Below, piece by piece: positions 1 to 9,000 of a stretch of DNA of 64,000 nucleotides. The notes under the pieces are model-generated. The model did not search any database. It saw only the letters and a list, made by a program, of their open reading frames with translations, and was not told where the DNA came from. Positions within the stretch are counted from its first letter, which is position 1, and each line of letters starts with the position of its first letter. Origin of the DNA: Citrobacter freundii (GTDB taxonomy: Bacteria; Pseudomonadota; Gammaproteobacteria; Enterobacterales; Enterobacteriaceae); assembly GCF_029717145.1 (NCBI RefSeq), contig NZ_CP099222.1, forward strand, positions 4,030,001-4,094,000, read 5' to 3'. Made by a program: the position numbers and the translations under genes.

Positions 1-1125
1 GTCTTGACACTGGGCATGGGGATTGGCCGCTTTCTGTATACGCCAATGCTGCCGGTGCTGTTGACTGAAGGTCAGTTTACCTTTAGCCAACTCTCGTGGA
101 TTGCCAGCGCCAACTACGCCGGGTATCTGGCAGGCAGCCTGCTGTTTTCCTTCGCCTTGTTCCACCAGCCCTCACGCCTGCGTCCGATGCTATTAGCGTC
201 TGCGCTCGCGACCACCGGACTTATCCTGGCGATGGCGTTTTATACTCAGCCCGCACTGATGATGGCGATCCGCTTTCTGGCAGGTGTCGCCAGTGCCGGC
301 ATGATGATCTTTGGTTCGATGGTGGTTCTGCAGCATACCCGTCATCCGTTTGTGATTGCGGCCCTGTTCTCCGGCGTCGGGACCGGCATTTTTCTCGGTA
401 ATGAGTATGTCATCGCTGGTTTACGCTTTGCGCTGTCATCGCATACGCTGTGGCTGGGTGCCGGAGTCCTTTCTGGCTTACTCCTTCTGCTGCTGGTCGT
501 GCTGCTCCCCTCTCGTGACCGCGTGCTGCCCGCCGTACCACTGGCAAAATCCGCGCATCAACCGATGTCATGGTGGCTACTGGCGTTGCTTTACGGGCTG
601 GCCGGTTTTGGCTACATCATTGTCGCCACTTACCTGCCGCTGATGGCGAAAAATGCCGGTTCGCCACTGCTGACCGTACACCTGTGGTCGCTGGTTGGCA
701 TCGCAATCATTCCGGGGTGTTTCGGCTGGCTATGGGCGGCGAAACGTTGGGGAGTCCTGCAATGCCTGACAGCCAATCTGCTGACCCAAAGCGCCTGTGT
801 GGTGTTAACACTTGCCAGCGACTCGTTGTTCCTGCTGGTTCTCAGCAGTATCGGTTTTGGCGCAACCTTTATGGGAACCACCTCACTGGTGATGCCGCTC
901 GCCCGCCAACTCAGCGTGCCGCGAAACATTAACCTATTGGGACTGGTGACGCTGACGTACGGCATTGGGCAAATTCTCGGGCCGCTATTAACCAGCCTGC
1001 TGGGAAGCGGTGCTGTCGCCATTATCAACGCTACGCTGTGTGGTGCAGCGGCACTATTTTTTGCTGCACTGATTAGTGCAGTACAATGCTATAAACAGCG
1101 TTCTCTTACACCTAAAGAAGTATAA
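1..1125 (+). CDS. yjiJ: YjiJ/YbfB-type MFS transporter, 5' end cut by window
   Basis: The open frame runs in from base 1, so the true start and the first roughly 20 residues lie outside the window. The product is a very hydrophobic 12-TM-type protein with the glycine-rich [17 protein letters not shown] start typical of the YjiJ branch of the major facilitator superfamily. It closely resembles my memory of E. coli YjiJ. The substrate is unknown and an efflux role is only presumed. It ends with the charged tail [10 protein letters not shown]. In E. coli yjiJ lies a few genes from symE, which is also found in this window at 14.6 kb, so the neighbourhood is partly conserved. Confidence 0.8.
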   Translation, partial: VLTLGMGIGRFLYTPMLPVLLTEGQFTFSQLSWIASANYAGYLAGSLLFSFALFHQPSRLRPMLLASALATTGLILAMAFYTQPALMMAIRFLAGVASAGMMIFGSMVVLQHTRHPFVIAALFSGVGTGIFLGNEYVIAGLRFALSSHTLWLGAGVLSGLLLLLLVVLLPSRDRVLPAVPLAKSAHQPMSWWLLALLYGLAGFGYIIVATYLPLMAKNAGSPLLTVHLWSLVGIAIIPGCFGWLWAAKRWGVLQCLTANLLTQSACVVLTLASDSLFLLVLSSIGFGATFMGTTSLVMPLARQLSVPRNINLLGLVTLTYGIGQILGPLLTSLLGSGAVAIINATLCGAAALFFAALISAVQCYKQRSLTPKEV

Positions 1126-1316
1126 GCGCCCCCTCTAAAAAATCTTAGATTCGGATTACTCCGCAATTAAATGTCAACATTTCATAATCCACAAATAACC
1201 AATAATTCATTTTCCAGACACTTTATAATCCGTCTTAACTCATTTGTAGAATAAACATAAAATGAGTAAAAATGGACATATCCATACAACATCAACAGCA
1301 TATTCAGGAACAGTAC

Positions 1317-1718
1317 ATGTCGTGGTTTAAAAAAATCATACTTGGGTTAATTATTATCATCAGCTTATTTAGCACCATGAAGGATTATAAAGACTTCGGC
1401 TTTTTCGGGGCCGCAGGGCTGTTTATTATATTTGTACTCACCACGATTTTTCTCTGGCAGTGGGCTGCCGGAAAGTGGCCAGAGATAGGCACCATCAAAG
1501 CGATTCTTATTTTGCTGGCCAGTACCATTGCCTCTATATTCGTCATTAATATGGCCATCGCCGGAAATTTACATGTAGATCTGATGGAAGTAATGCGCGT
1601 TTCGATTACGCATAAACCCCTTTTTTATCTCATTTTCTGCGTGGTGGCATGGGTAAAAGTGGGGATCTGGAAGTGGTTATTTAGCGAAGTGCGTGGCAAC
1701 CCACAGCAGCCAGTCTGA
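1317..1718 (+). CDS. small inner-membrane protein, function unknown
   Basis: A 133-residue protein with about four hydrophobic segments, starting MSWFKKIILGLIIII. I chose the ATG at 1317 because AGGA lies 7 bases upstream; an in-frame ATG at 1272 would add 15 polar residues without a ribosome-binding site. A Lys/Trp pair flanks several helices, as in positive-inside topology. I do not recognise the family. It stands alone between yjiJ and the convergent porin gene and shares a bidirectional terminator with the porin. The upstream 150 bases are AT-rich and probably hold its promoter. Confidence 0.6.
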   Translation: MSWFKKIILGLIIIISLFSTMKDYKDFGFFGAAGLFIIFVLTTIFLWQWAAGKWPEIGTIKAILILLASTIASIFVINMAIAGNLHVDLMEVMRVSITHKPLFYLIFCVVAWVKVGIWKWLFSEVRGNPQQPV

Positions 1719-1734
1719 CAGGAAAAGCAATGTA

Positions 1735-1764
1735 AAAAAGGCGTCTGACTAGAGACGCCTTTTT
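1735..1764. terminator. bidirectional rho-independent terminator
   Basis: GGCGTCT (1740-1746) pairs with AGACGCC (1753-1759) across a short loop. A runs precede and T runs follow the stem, so it works on either strand. It separates the convergent small membrane protein and porin genes. Confidence 0.85.
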
Positions 1765-1781
1765 CATGACATAACAAAAAC

Positions 1782-2789
1782 TTAGAACTGGTAGGTCAGG
1801 CCAGCAACAACTTCGTTGTCACCGTCCTGGCCATTGAGCAGGTTAAACTTGTAACCCACATCGGCCACGATGTTTTTGTTGAAGTAGTAATCGGTACCCA
1901 GCGCCACGTACTCGGTCAGGTCAGTGTTGTCAGTGTCACGTGAGTGGACGTAAGCCACGTTCGGACGTAGACCAAAATCAAACACATAGGCCGCCATCGC
2001 TTCAAAGTGCAGCGCTTTGTTGGCATTCTGGATCAGGTTGTGGGATTCACCGTACATCGTCGCCACATAGACAGCATTGGCATCATACTTCAGGCCCGCA
2101 CCCCAGAATTCAGCGTTATCACCTTCCCAGCCCTGTTGTTTCTGCTCAGCAGTTACCGCGCTGGTAGAGTAAGCCGCGATGGCAGACACGCCAGAGTCCG
2201 CGATGTTGTCATAACCCAGAGAGAAGCCGTAGCCATTGCCGTGCTGTTTAGCCGGGTCCGCATCGGTATCATCCTGGCCCTGGTATTGCGCCGCCAGGTT
2301 TACACCATCAACGGCACCAAACAGATTTTTGGTACGGAGTGTTGCAACGCCAGAAGTGCGTGTAGTAAGGAAGCGGTCAGTATTTTCATAGGAATCACCG
2401 CCGAACTCTGAAAGAACGTCAGTGTAAGATCCCACGTCATAAGCGACACCGTAGTTACGACCGTAGTCAAAGCTAACGTCGTGACCGTAATCCAGGCCAG
2501 CAAACGCGAGACGTGTTTTAATACCATCCTGAGAACCTTCTGCTCCAGCGGCATCAAACTGACTTTCAAAGTGGCCATAACCGGTCAGCTGATCGTTAAT
2601 TTGTGTCTCACCACGAAAACCCAGACGCGCATAAGTACCGTCGGCGTCGGTGCCGTCAGTCCAGGTATGTACGGCTTTAACTTTGCCGTACAAATCCAGT
2701 TTATTGCCATCTTTGTTATAAATTTCCGCTGCATGAACGGACGTTACCCCTAATGCCATCACGGCTAATGCCATTGCTGTCTTTTTCAT
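1782..2789 (-). CDS. OmpC/OmpF-family general porin
   Basis: A trimeric 16-strand outer-membrane porin for small hydrophilic solutes. The 335-residue precursor has a 20-residue signal peptide ending VHA, a mature start AEIYNKDGN, the constriction-loop motif LSEFGGDSY and a C-terminal phenylalanine for BAM recognition. These are all classic enterobacterial porin traits. It is shorter than OmpC/OmpF (about 362-367), with reduced surface loops, so it is not one of the major housekeeping porins; I cannot assign it to OmpN, OmpS or another paralogue by eye. A terminator-like hairpin lies in its 5' leader and a ribbon-helix-helix gene lies upstream on the same strand. Confidence 0.9.
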   Translation of the reverse strand: MKKTAMALAVMALGVTSVHAAEIYNKDGNKLDLYGKVKAVHTWTDGTDADGTYARLGFRGETQINDQLTGYGHFESQFDAAGAEGSQDGIKTRLAFAGLDYGHDVSFDYGRNYGVAYDVGSYTDVLSEFGGDSYENTDRFLTTRTSGVATLRTKNLFGAVDGVNLAAQYQGQDDTDADPAKQHGNGYGFSLGYDNIADSGVSAIAAYSTSAVTAEQKQQGWEGDNAEFWGAGLKYDANAVYVATMYGESHNLIQNANKALHFEAMAAYVFDFGLRPNVAYVHSRDTDNTDLTEYVALGTDYYFNKNIVADVGYKFNLLNGQDGDNEVVAGLTYQF

Positions 2790-2852
2790 TTTTTACTCAC
2801 TTTTAATTGTGAATTTTGCTATCAACTTTGTTATGCGGGCGGCGCGCCAACA

Positions 2853-2880
2853 TAAAAAAGCCCCCTATTGAACAAGGGGA
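2853..2880 (-). terminator. rho-independent terminator or leader attenuator before the porin
   Basis: On the minus strand CCCCTT (2874-2879) pairs with AGGGGG (2861-2866) and is followed by a run of six T (2854-2859). It lies after the ribbon-helix-helix gene and 64 bases before the porin start, so it may end the upstream transcript or attenuate the porin leader. Confidence 0.7.
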
Positions 2881-2978
2881 AAACAAATAACACACCAGTA
2901 AAATTATTAAGGACGTAGCAAGGCATATATCATTATTGGGAATATAAATAAAACCCAGACAGAGCGTGATAGCATGTA

Positions 2979-3179
2979 TTACTGAGAGTCACTCTCATTA
3001 ATAGAGCGATGTAGCATTAATGCTTCAGCAATAATATCTTGTTTGCTTTTTCGTGTTTCAAATGCCAGCGTGCGAACGTATTCCCACAAAGAGGTATCGA
3101 CACGCGCACTTAAAAGAACCATATCTTTCGAGCGGGTACCTCTGGCTTTTCGACTATCGGGATAATCTCGAGAAGGCAT
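2979..3179 (-). CDS. ribbon-helix-helix (CopG/Arc-like) small DNA-binding protein
   Basis: A 66-residue basic protein. A disordered charged N-terminus (PSRDYPDSRKARGTRSKD) precedes an RHH-like core: strand MVLLSARVDTSLWEYV, then helices RTLAFETRKSKQDIIAEAL. I start at the second ATG because AGGAG lies 6 bases upstream of it; the ATG at 3185 directly abuts AGGAG. No toxin partner is adjacent, so it is more likely a stand-alone regulator than an antitoxin. Its nearest same-strand neighbour is the porin, which it might control. Family assignment is from fold pattern only. Confidence 0.55.
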   Translation of the reverse strand: MPSRDYPDSRKARGTRSKDMVLLSARVDTSLWEYVRTLAFETRKSKQDIIAEALMLHRSINESDSQ

Positions 3180-3652
3180 TGTCATCTCCTGAACGCAATA
3201 ATACGCTTATGGCGATGAAATATGCATCCAGTGTAAAAACATGTCAACGGCAAAAAAAATGCACAATAGTAATGAAACTGTTAATAAATCACTTAAAAGT
3301 GGAACGCTATTTCAAATGAAAGATAACTTGATTGTAGAATAATGTGTAATTTTTACTTTACGCACATTCATTGTGACTCATTAGATTAAAAAAAAGACGT
3401 CTACCGCGTGGCTAACAATGTGCCATCAAAACATCATTCCAGCCAATAGGTTACATAACGTGTTTAATGTCTACTTTTACCTAAAACCCCTGTTTTTATA
3501 TGCCTTTTTGCGTTGATTTTCGGTGCTATCCGCTGCGTAAATCGCGTTGATTCTCACTGCGTTGTCGCCTGCGTTGTCGAAAAATAAGCACGGAAAGGTA
3601 AAATTTTAGTAAACATTGCATTCTTTCGCTTTTAAAAATAAGTCGATTTAAA

Positions 3653-3694
3653 TTGATTTAGATCAATTTCACCAGCCACGTAACGGCGTAAAAA
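3653..3694 (+). promoter_or_regulatory. FNR site with class-II promoter geometry
   Basis: TTGATTTAGATCAA (3653-3666) is a perfect match to the FNR consensus TTGATnnnnATCAA. A TAAAAT hexamer lies at 3689-3694, so the FNR centre would be about 41 bases upstream of a start near 3701, the spacing of FNR-activated class-II promoters. No coding sequence follows on the plus strand. Confidence 0.5.
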
Positions 3695-3700
3695 TCGCCA

Positions 3701-3886
3701 CTTGCGGTGACTGGAAACAATGTTGTACGCCGATTTTATCAGCAGAAAAAACAGGTGCAGGAACGTTAAACCGCAGAGGAAAGCGCGGACCAGGACGCCA
3801 TTTTCAGGCGATCCCTTGCGAAAGGAGAGTCCGCAGAGTGCGGAATGTCATCCCGCTCTGGGCTACAACGCCAGAGCGGTCTTATT
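3701..3886 (+). ncRNA. candidate FNR-activated small RNA
   Basis: Inferred transcript of about 185 bases from the FNR promoter to a 9-bp inverted repeat, CCGCTCTGG (3853-3861) with CCAGAGCGG (3871-3879), followed by TCTTATTC. A second small hairpin CCGCA-GAG-TGCGG lies just before it. The only open frames are short and have no ribosome-binding site. The sequence does not resemble FnrS as I remember it. The transcript would converge on the end of lutC. Confidence 0.3.
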
Positions 3887-3894
3887 CACGAATC

Positions 3895-4590
3895 TCAACA
3901 ATCTTCAATAATCAGATACACCGCCTTCACCGGACCATGCACCCCGACCACTTTGATAAGCTCAATATCCGCCGTTGAGCTGGGCCCGCTGATGATGTTA
4001 ATGCACGACGGCATACGCTCACCGGCCTGCGCTTTCTGATGCAGAACCTGCGCCAGTTGCGCCACACGCGGCAGGATGCTGCTTTTACGCAGCACGAAAA
4101 TAGAGGACTCGGGCAACAGGCTGATTGAACGCCCGCGCTCCGGAGCGGAAAACAGCACCACGCCCCCGGACTCCGTCAGGCCATACTCGGCATACACCAC
4201 GCCAACTTTCGCCTGCTCGGCCTGAACAATATTCTCGGCTCCACGCACCGGATCCCAGACCACAGCATTACACTCTCGCTGCAAACGATCGGTTATCCCC
4301 AGTTCTGCCAGCCGACTGTCGCCGCTAACCACCACCGGCTGTTGCCCCAGCTGTTGGCACAGACGTAACGCCGCCTCAGGGGCCTGCGCCTCATGGGTCA
4401 GTTCGCACTGCGCCAGCATCACCTCGCTGGCAAACTGCACAAACGCGTCGCAGCGCTGCTGCGGGCTGAGTTCAGTCAGCCGCTCGTTCGCATAGTTGTT
4501 CACCGGCGCGGCTTCGGCCTGTGGTTCCCGCCGCAGCGGACGGCCCAGCGCCTGGGCAACGGTGTTTAAAAACGCGGTACGGTTATCCAT
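3895..4590 (-). CDS. lutC: L-lactate utilisation protein LutC (YkgG)
   Basis: A 231-residue protein, the same length as E. coli YkgG and nearly collinear with it (start MDNRTAFLNTVAQALGRP, end KAVYLIIEDC). LutC is the third subunit of the LutABC L-lactate-oxidising complex that converts lactate to pyruvate; it carries no iron-sulfur motif. Conserved ESGGVVLFS and PSCINIISGPSSTADIE segments identify the LUD domain. Its ATG overlaps the end of lutB by 8 bases, showing translational coupling. I chose this ATG by homology; a longer upstream frame runs inside lutB and is spurious. Confidence 0.95.
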   Translation of the reverse strand: MDNRTAFLNTVAQALGRPLRREPQAEAAPVNNYANERLTELSPQQRCDAFVQFASEVMLAQCELTHEAQAPEAALRLCQQLGQQPVVVSGDSRLAELGITDRLQRECNAVVWDPVRGAENIVQAEQAKVGVVYAEYGLTESGGVVLFSAPERGRSISLLPESSIFVLRKSSILPRVAQLAQVLHQKAQAGERMPSCINIISGPSSTADIELIKVVGVHGPVKAVYLIIEDC

Positions 4591-6010
4591 TCTTTTTCTC
4601 CTGCGCCTGATGTTTCTTAAACCAGCTACGGAAACTCTCTCCGTCAGCATCAGGAAGATCGCGCGCTTCCATCCAGTCGCCAATCGCGCCAACCTTGAGC
4701 GGCGTTTTACCGCCATTGATAAACCAGCTCGCCGCGTGGGCACCGGCCATCATGCCGACCTTCCACAACCCTGGATGGCTGTTGGCATAAGCGAACATTT
4801 TGATCGCACGACGTTCCGCTTTCGGGGTAATCCCTTCCTCGGCCATTACCCGGCGATGGCGCAGGATCAGTTTTGACAGCGGGATCTGTACCGGACAAAC
4901 GCTGTCGCAGGCCGTGCACAGTGAACAGGCGTAAGGCAGATCTTTAAAATCTTTATAGCCGCCGAGCAGCGGAGAGATCACCGCCCCGATAGGCCCTGGA
5001 TAAATAGAGCCGTAGCCGTGCCCGCCAATATGGCGATACGCCGGGCAGGTGTTCATACAGGCTCCACAGCGGATGCAGCGCAGCACATCGCGAAACTCAG
5101 AACCCAGCACCTGCGAGCGACCGTTATCCACAATCACCAGGTGAAACTCTTCCGGCCCGTCGACGTTATCCGCCTCGCGCGGCCCGGTAAGCCAGGTGTT
5201 ATAGCCCGTCAGACGAGCGCCCACCGCACTGCGTGCCAGCATAGTGATCAGCACGTCCACGTCGGCAAACGTCGGCGCGATACGCTCCATGCCCATCACC
5301 GCAATGTGCGTTTTCGGTAACGTGGTACACATCCGCGCGTTACCTTCGTTGGTGACCAGACAAACCGAGCCGGTCTCCGCCACCGCGAAGTTACAGCCGG
5401 TAATGCCAATTTCAGCGCTGAGGAAATCCTCGCGGATCTTCTGGCGGATGAACAAGGTCATCGCTTCCGGCGTTTCCGGACCGTCATAGCCCATCTGCTC
5501 ATGCAGCACGCGACGGATCTGATAGCGATCTTTGTGGATAGCCGGGACCACCACATGCGAAGGCGGATCCTGATCCAACTGGAGAATATATTCGCCCAGA
5601 TCGGTTTCGATCACCTGAATACCGGCATCCTGCAGCACGTGGTTAACGCCGATCTCTTCGGTCACCATCGACTTGGACTTCACCACCTTCTTCGCATTTT
5701 TCGCTTTTGCGACCTGCAAAATGTAGCGGGTAGCCTCTTCCTTGGTCTTTGCGAAAAACACCTGACCGCCGTTTTCCGTCACTTTCTCGGAGAGTTGATA
5801 CAGGTAGGCGTCGAGGTTACTCAAAACGTGGTCGCGGATCTGGCTGGCACGGTCGCGCCATTCTTCCCAGTGCCCTAGCTCATCGACCATTTTTTGCCGG
5901 TTCGCGCCGATGCGCCCCTGCGCGTTCGCCACGGCTTTGCGCATAATCGGATCGTCAATTTGCTGGCGAATGCGCGTTTTAAACTCTACATCGCTGGTTT
6001 TTATCGACAT
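4583..6010 (-). CDS. lutB: iron-sulfur L-lactate utilisation protein LutB (YkgF)
   Basis: The 475-residue ferredoxin-like subunit of the LutABC lactate oxidation complex. It has an N-terminal LUD-type domain, then two cysteine clusters for 4Fe-4S centres: CIRCGACMNTCP and CSLCTACDSVCPVQIP. The length equals that of E. coli YkgF. It lies 10 bases after lutA and overlaps lutC. Electrons presumably pass through these clusters to the membrane chain. Nothing in it looks broken. Confidence 0.95.
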   Translation of the reverse strand: MSIKTSDVEFKTRIRQQIDDPIMRKAVANAQGRIGANRQKMVDELGHWEEWRDRASQIRDHVLSNLDAYLYQLSEKVTENGGQVFFAKTKEEATRYILQVAKAKNAKKVVKSKSMVTEEIGVNHVLQDAGIQVIETDLGEYILQLDQDPPSHVVVPAIHKDRYQIRRVLHEQMGYDGPETPEAMTLFIRQKIREDFLSAEIGITGCNFAVAETGSVCLVTNEGNARMCTTLPKTHIAVMGMERIAPTFADVDVLITMLARSAVGARLTGYNTWLTGPREADNVDGPEEFHLVIVDNGRSQVLGSEFRDVLRCIRCGACMNTCPAYRHIGGHGYGSIYPGPIGAVISPLLGGYKDFKDLPYACSLCTACDSVCPVQIPLSKLILRHRRVMAEEGITPKAERRAIKMFAYANSHPGLWKVGMMAGAHAASWFINGGKTPLKVGAIGDWMEARDLPDADGESFRSWFKKHQAQEKKNG

Positions 6011-6020
6011 CTCTTTCCCC

Positions 6021-6740
6021 TCAGCGGCTCATCAGCACTTCAGCAATATGCATTACTTTGACCGGCTGGCCTTCACGCTGCAGTCGGCCGCCAATGTTCA
6101 GCAGGCAGCTGACGTCGGCACCAATCAAATACTCCGGTTTCGCATCCATGAGATGCAGGACTTTCTCTTTCACCATCTCGCCGGATATTTCGGCCATTTT
6201 GACCGAGAAAGTGCCGCCGAATCCGCAGCAGGTGTCCTGATCGGCAAAGGTTAACAGCTCCAGACCGCGTACGTTTTTCAACAGCGTGAGCGGCTCTTCT
6301 CTCACGCCCAGCTTGCGAGTCAGGCTGCACGAAGGGTGATAAACCGCTCTGCCCTGCAGGCTGGCACCGACGTCCACGACGCCCAGTTTGTTGACAATAA
6401 AAGAGGTGAGATCCTGCATGCGCGCGGCAACCTTTTCGGCGCGCAATGCCCATGCAGGTTCATCGGCCAGATACGTCGGGTAGCTTTTCACCGCATAGGT
6501 GCACGAACCTGCCGGAGAGATAATCGGATCGTCATTATCCTCCAGCGCAGCGATCATGTTTTTCATCCCCGGGATGGCTTCTTTGATATAGCCACTGTTA
6601 ATGGCGGGCTGACCGCAGCACCCCTGCTTCTCGGGGAAATTAACGCGGCAGCCGAGCTTTTCCAGCAACAATACGGAATCGCGTGCCATCCGTGATTTCA
6701 GCGCGTCACCAATACAGGTGACAAAGAAATTTACATTCAC
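6021..6740 (-). CDS. lutA: L-lactate utilisation protein LutA (YkgE)
   Basis: A 239-residue protein with two cysteine-rich CCG domains, seen as EKQGCCGQPA and DQDTCCGFGGTFS, the signature of the heterodisulfide-reductase-type subunit of LutABC. It matches E. coli YkgE in length. It follows dld on the same strand after a 130-base gap, so dld-lutABC may be one transcript or have an internal promoter. Confidence 0.95.
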   Translation of the reverse strand: MNVNFFVTCIGDALKSRMARDSVLLLEKLGCRVNFPEKQGCCGQPAINSGYIKEAIPGMKNMIAALEDNDDPIISPAGSCTYAVKSYPTYLADEPAWALRAEKVAARMQDLTSFIVNKLGVVDVGASLQGRAVYHPSCSLTRKLGVREEPLTLLKNVRGLELLTFADQDTCCGFGGTFSVKMAEISGEMVKEKVLHLMDAKPEYLIGADVSCLLNIGGRLQREGQPVKVMHIAEVLMSR

Positions 6741-6870
6741 AATAAATACCCCATTGCTTCATTGCCTTTTAAAACCGGCGGCACATCGCCGCCCGGTAAT
6801 AATTCAATAATAAAAACTGGCCATTAATAAAACGGTGATACCTGACCTTTACTGTTTTATTGTCTTTTCG

Positions 6871-8568
6871 TCAGGCCCAGTTTTTACGTTTACTGGTTTT
6901 ACCAATGCCCGGGTTCATGCTGTTGGTCGGGTCATTTTCCTGATAAAACCGCGCCAGATTTTCAGGCGCTTTATAAAGGTGGCCAACATTATGTTCTGCC
7001 GGATATTGCGCCCCGCGTTGGCGCAACAGTTCTAGCATCTGTTCTTTTAACGCGTGCGCATCAACGCCTTTTTTAACGATATAATCCTGATGGAACACAT
7101 GGCACATAAAGTGGCCATAATAAAGTTTATGCACCAGCTGACTGTCAATTTCAGCCGGCAGATGTTCATACCACTCGGTATCATTGCGGCGTAGCGCAAT
7201 ATCCAGCGCGAGAATATCCTCAACCTCATCAGAATGAACGGCCTGATAGCGAATGGCGGCTCCCGCTGCAGCAAAGCGGTGCAGAAACGCCTTGCTGCCC
7301 TCTTCCGGGGTACAGGCAAAGAAATCTCCGTCTGCCGTTTTAAAGTACTCGGTCAACCACGCCTGCGCTTCGCCGATGCCATCCCCTGCCATTTTCAGCA
7401 TCAGATGATGCTCGTAGTTGTCACGCCAGGTTTTCATGCGTGGCGGGAGATGGCTCGGGAAAAGATGACTGAATGTCTGCATTGCGCGGTCGGTAAAGTG
7501 CGGGCGGAATATCTTCACCTTCTCCAGCATGGCCTCGGTGCGCCCCTTCAGATTAAAGAAAAACGGCATTTTGTCGGTGCCGAGTTTGTCGATCATCAGG
7601 AAGGTGTCTTTGCTGTATTTCTCTGCAACATCATAGATATCACGATGCATATACTCACCGGCGACCGGTAAGTGTGTAAACGTCGCCAGCATATGGCGGC
7701 GTATGTCCGTCAACACCGAGGTCTGATTGGTACCAATGTAGAACACCTGCTGATTCTTCTCAGCTTCAAAGGTGTCCAGACGCACGGCAAACACCGCCAG
7801 TTTCCCCGCGCAGCCTGAGGATTCGAACAGGCGGTCCGGGTCGGCGTTGTAGCGCGCCGGGGTGTCGGCATCAACGTCTCTGACGCGGGTCACGTAATCG
7901 TGGTCGTGCGCGTGACGCCCGTCATGACTGACGTCAGCACGCGCAATCGCGTTGTTATCCAGGCGGGCGAGGATCTGTTCCGGCGTCTCGCCCAGTTCGA
8001 TACCCAGATGATTAACCAGTTGTAGCTGTCCCTGTTCATCCACACGAGCAAACAGTGACATCTCGGTGTACGCCGGGCCACGCTGAACCAATGCACCGCC
8101 GGAGTTATTACAGATACCGCCAATCACCGACGCACCAATGCAGGAAGAGCCAATCACCGAATGCGGCTCGCGGCCAAACGGCTTCAGCGCCTTCTCCAGC
8201 GAATACAGCGTGGTACCCGGATACGCCAACACCTGCTTGCCCTCATCCAGCACATGCAGACTGTCGAGGCGCAGCGTGCTGATGATAACGATGTCGCGAT
8301 CGTAGCCCTTGCCGTTCGGCGTGGAGCCTTCCGTCAGGCCGGTATTTGAGGCCTGCATCAGAATGATTTTATCGGCCTCCACGCAGGCCTTGAGCACCTG
8401 CCACAGTTCAAGCAGAGAGCCGGGGATCACCACCGCCAGCGCCTCGCCCTGACCCGAGCGGAAGCCCTTGCGATAACGCGCCGTTTTGGACGGATCGGTA
8501 AGGACGTAGGCGGGGCCAACCCGTTGGGTAAGTGCAGTCAAAAAGGATTTATTATCAGTGTTTTTCAT
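6871..8568 (-). CDS. dld: quinone-dependent D-lactate dehydrogenase
   Basis: A 565-residue peripheral membrane FAD enzyme that oxidises D-lactate to pyruvate and passes electrons to quinone. It matches E. coli Dld almost throughout: FAD-domain motifs SNTGLTEGSTPNG and SSCIGASVIGG, the membrane-binding middle region, and the C-terminal DPTNSMNPGIGKTSKRKNW. I start at 8568 (MKNTDNKSFLTAL) by homology; the frame is open for 34 more codons upstream, but that part is unlike Dld. In E. coli dld is not linked to the lut genes; here it heads the lut cluster and faces a lactate permease. Confidence 0.93.
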   Translation of the reverse strand: MKNTDNKSFLTALTQRVGPAYVLTDPSKTARYRKGFRSGQGEALAVVIPGSLLELWQVLKACVEADKIILMQASNTGLTEGSTPNGKGYDRDIVIISTLRLDSLHVLDEGKQVLAYPGTTLYSLEKALKPFGREPHSVIGSSCIGASVIGGICNNSGGALVQRGPAYTEMSLFARVDEQGQLQLVNHLGIELGETPEQILARLDNNAIARADVSHDGRHAHDHDYVTRVRDVDADTPARYNADPDRLFESSGCAGKLAVFAVRLDTFEAEKNQQVFYIGTNQTSVLTDIRRHMLATFTHLPVAGEYMHRDIYDVAEKYSKDTFLMIDKLGTDKMPFFFNLKGRTEAMLEKVKIFRPHFTDRAMQTFSHLFPSHLPPRMKTWRDNYEHHLMLKMAGDGIGEAQAWLTEYFKTADGDFFACTPEEGSKAFLHRFAAAGAAIRYQAVHSDEVEDILALDIALRRNDTEWYEHLPAEIDSQLVHKLYYGHFMCHVFHQDYIVKKGVDAHALKEQMLELLRQRGAQYPAEHNVGHLYKAPENLARFYQENDPTNSMNPGIGKTSKRKNWA

Positions 8569-9000
8569 GGAGGGCGGCTCTCCGCTCCTTATATCAGGGC
8601 AATCGAAAATGGCGATAGATTCATTTGTATGACAAAACAAAATAATCCCCCAATCATTACTTACATGCAATACCCTGGTTTATTTCTTTCGGCCTCGCTC
8701 ACATTTTTATATTGAAAACCACAATTATCAGAAATCAAAAAACCGTTTAAAACGACTTACCCGCCCGTCTCTATCATTATTACACAGACCATTATATAAC
8801 TATTTATAGGTACCCATTTTGCGCCCAAAAATATTTACAGAGCATTATTTCTCAATTAAAAGCTTACAATAGTTACAAAACCATTAATCATAATTACTTT
8901 ATCCACTGAAGCGATTCAGTTTGCATATTTTATTTATCCAGCCATGTAAGTTTCCCGCCATAAATACAAATAAGGTTTAATAAACCCATCAGGAATAGTA
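8569..9000. promoter_or_regulatory. divergent promoter region of dld-lut and the lactate permease
   Basis: 432 AT-rich bases without a coding sequence, between the divergent dld and permease genes. A short palindrome CTGAA-GCGA-TTCAG lies near 8927-8940 and could be an operator. No regulator gene (LldR or LutR type) lies in the window next to the locus. I see no clear CRP or FNR site here. Confidence 0.5.

Larger units (their letters stand above)
3186..3894. other. 709-base gene-free region
   Basis: No convincing coding sequence. The left half is AT-rich. GCGTTGATTTTC (from about 3512) and GCGTTGATTCTC (about 30 bases later) are near-identical direct repeats, followed by more GCGTTG copies. 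The right half contains a perfect FNR palindrome, a well-placed -10 box and a structured GC-rich segment ending in a strong inverted repeat (separate entries). Confidence 0.6.

Noticed and set aside
3701..3886. FnrS as identity of the candidate small RNA
   Set aside because: The sequence does not match FnrS as remembered and lacks its typical T-rich terminator.
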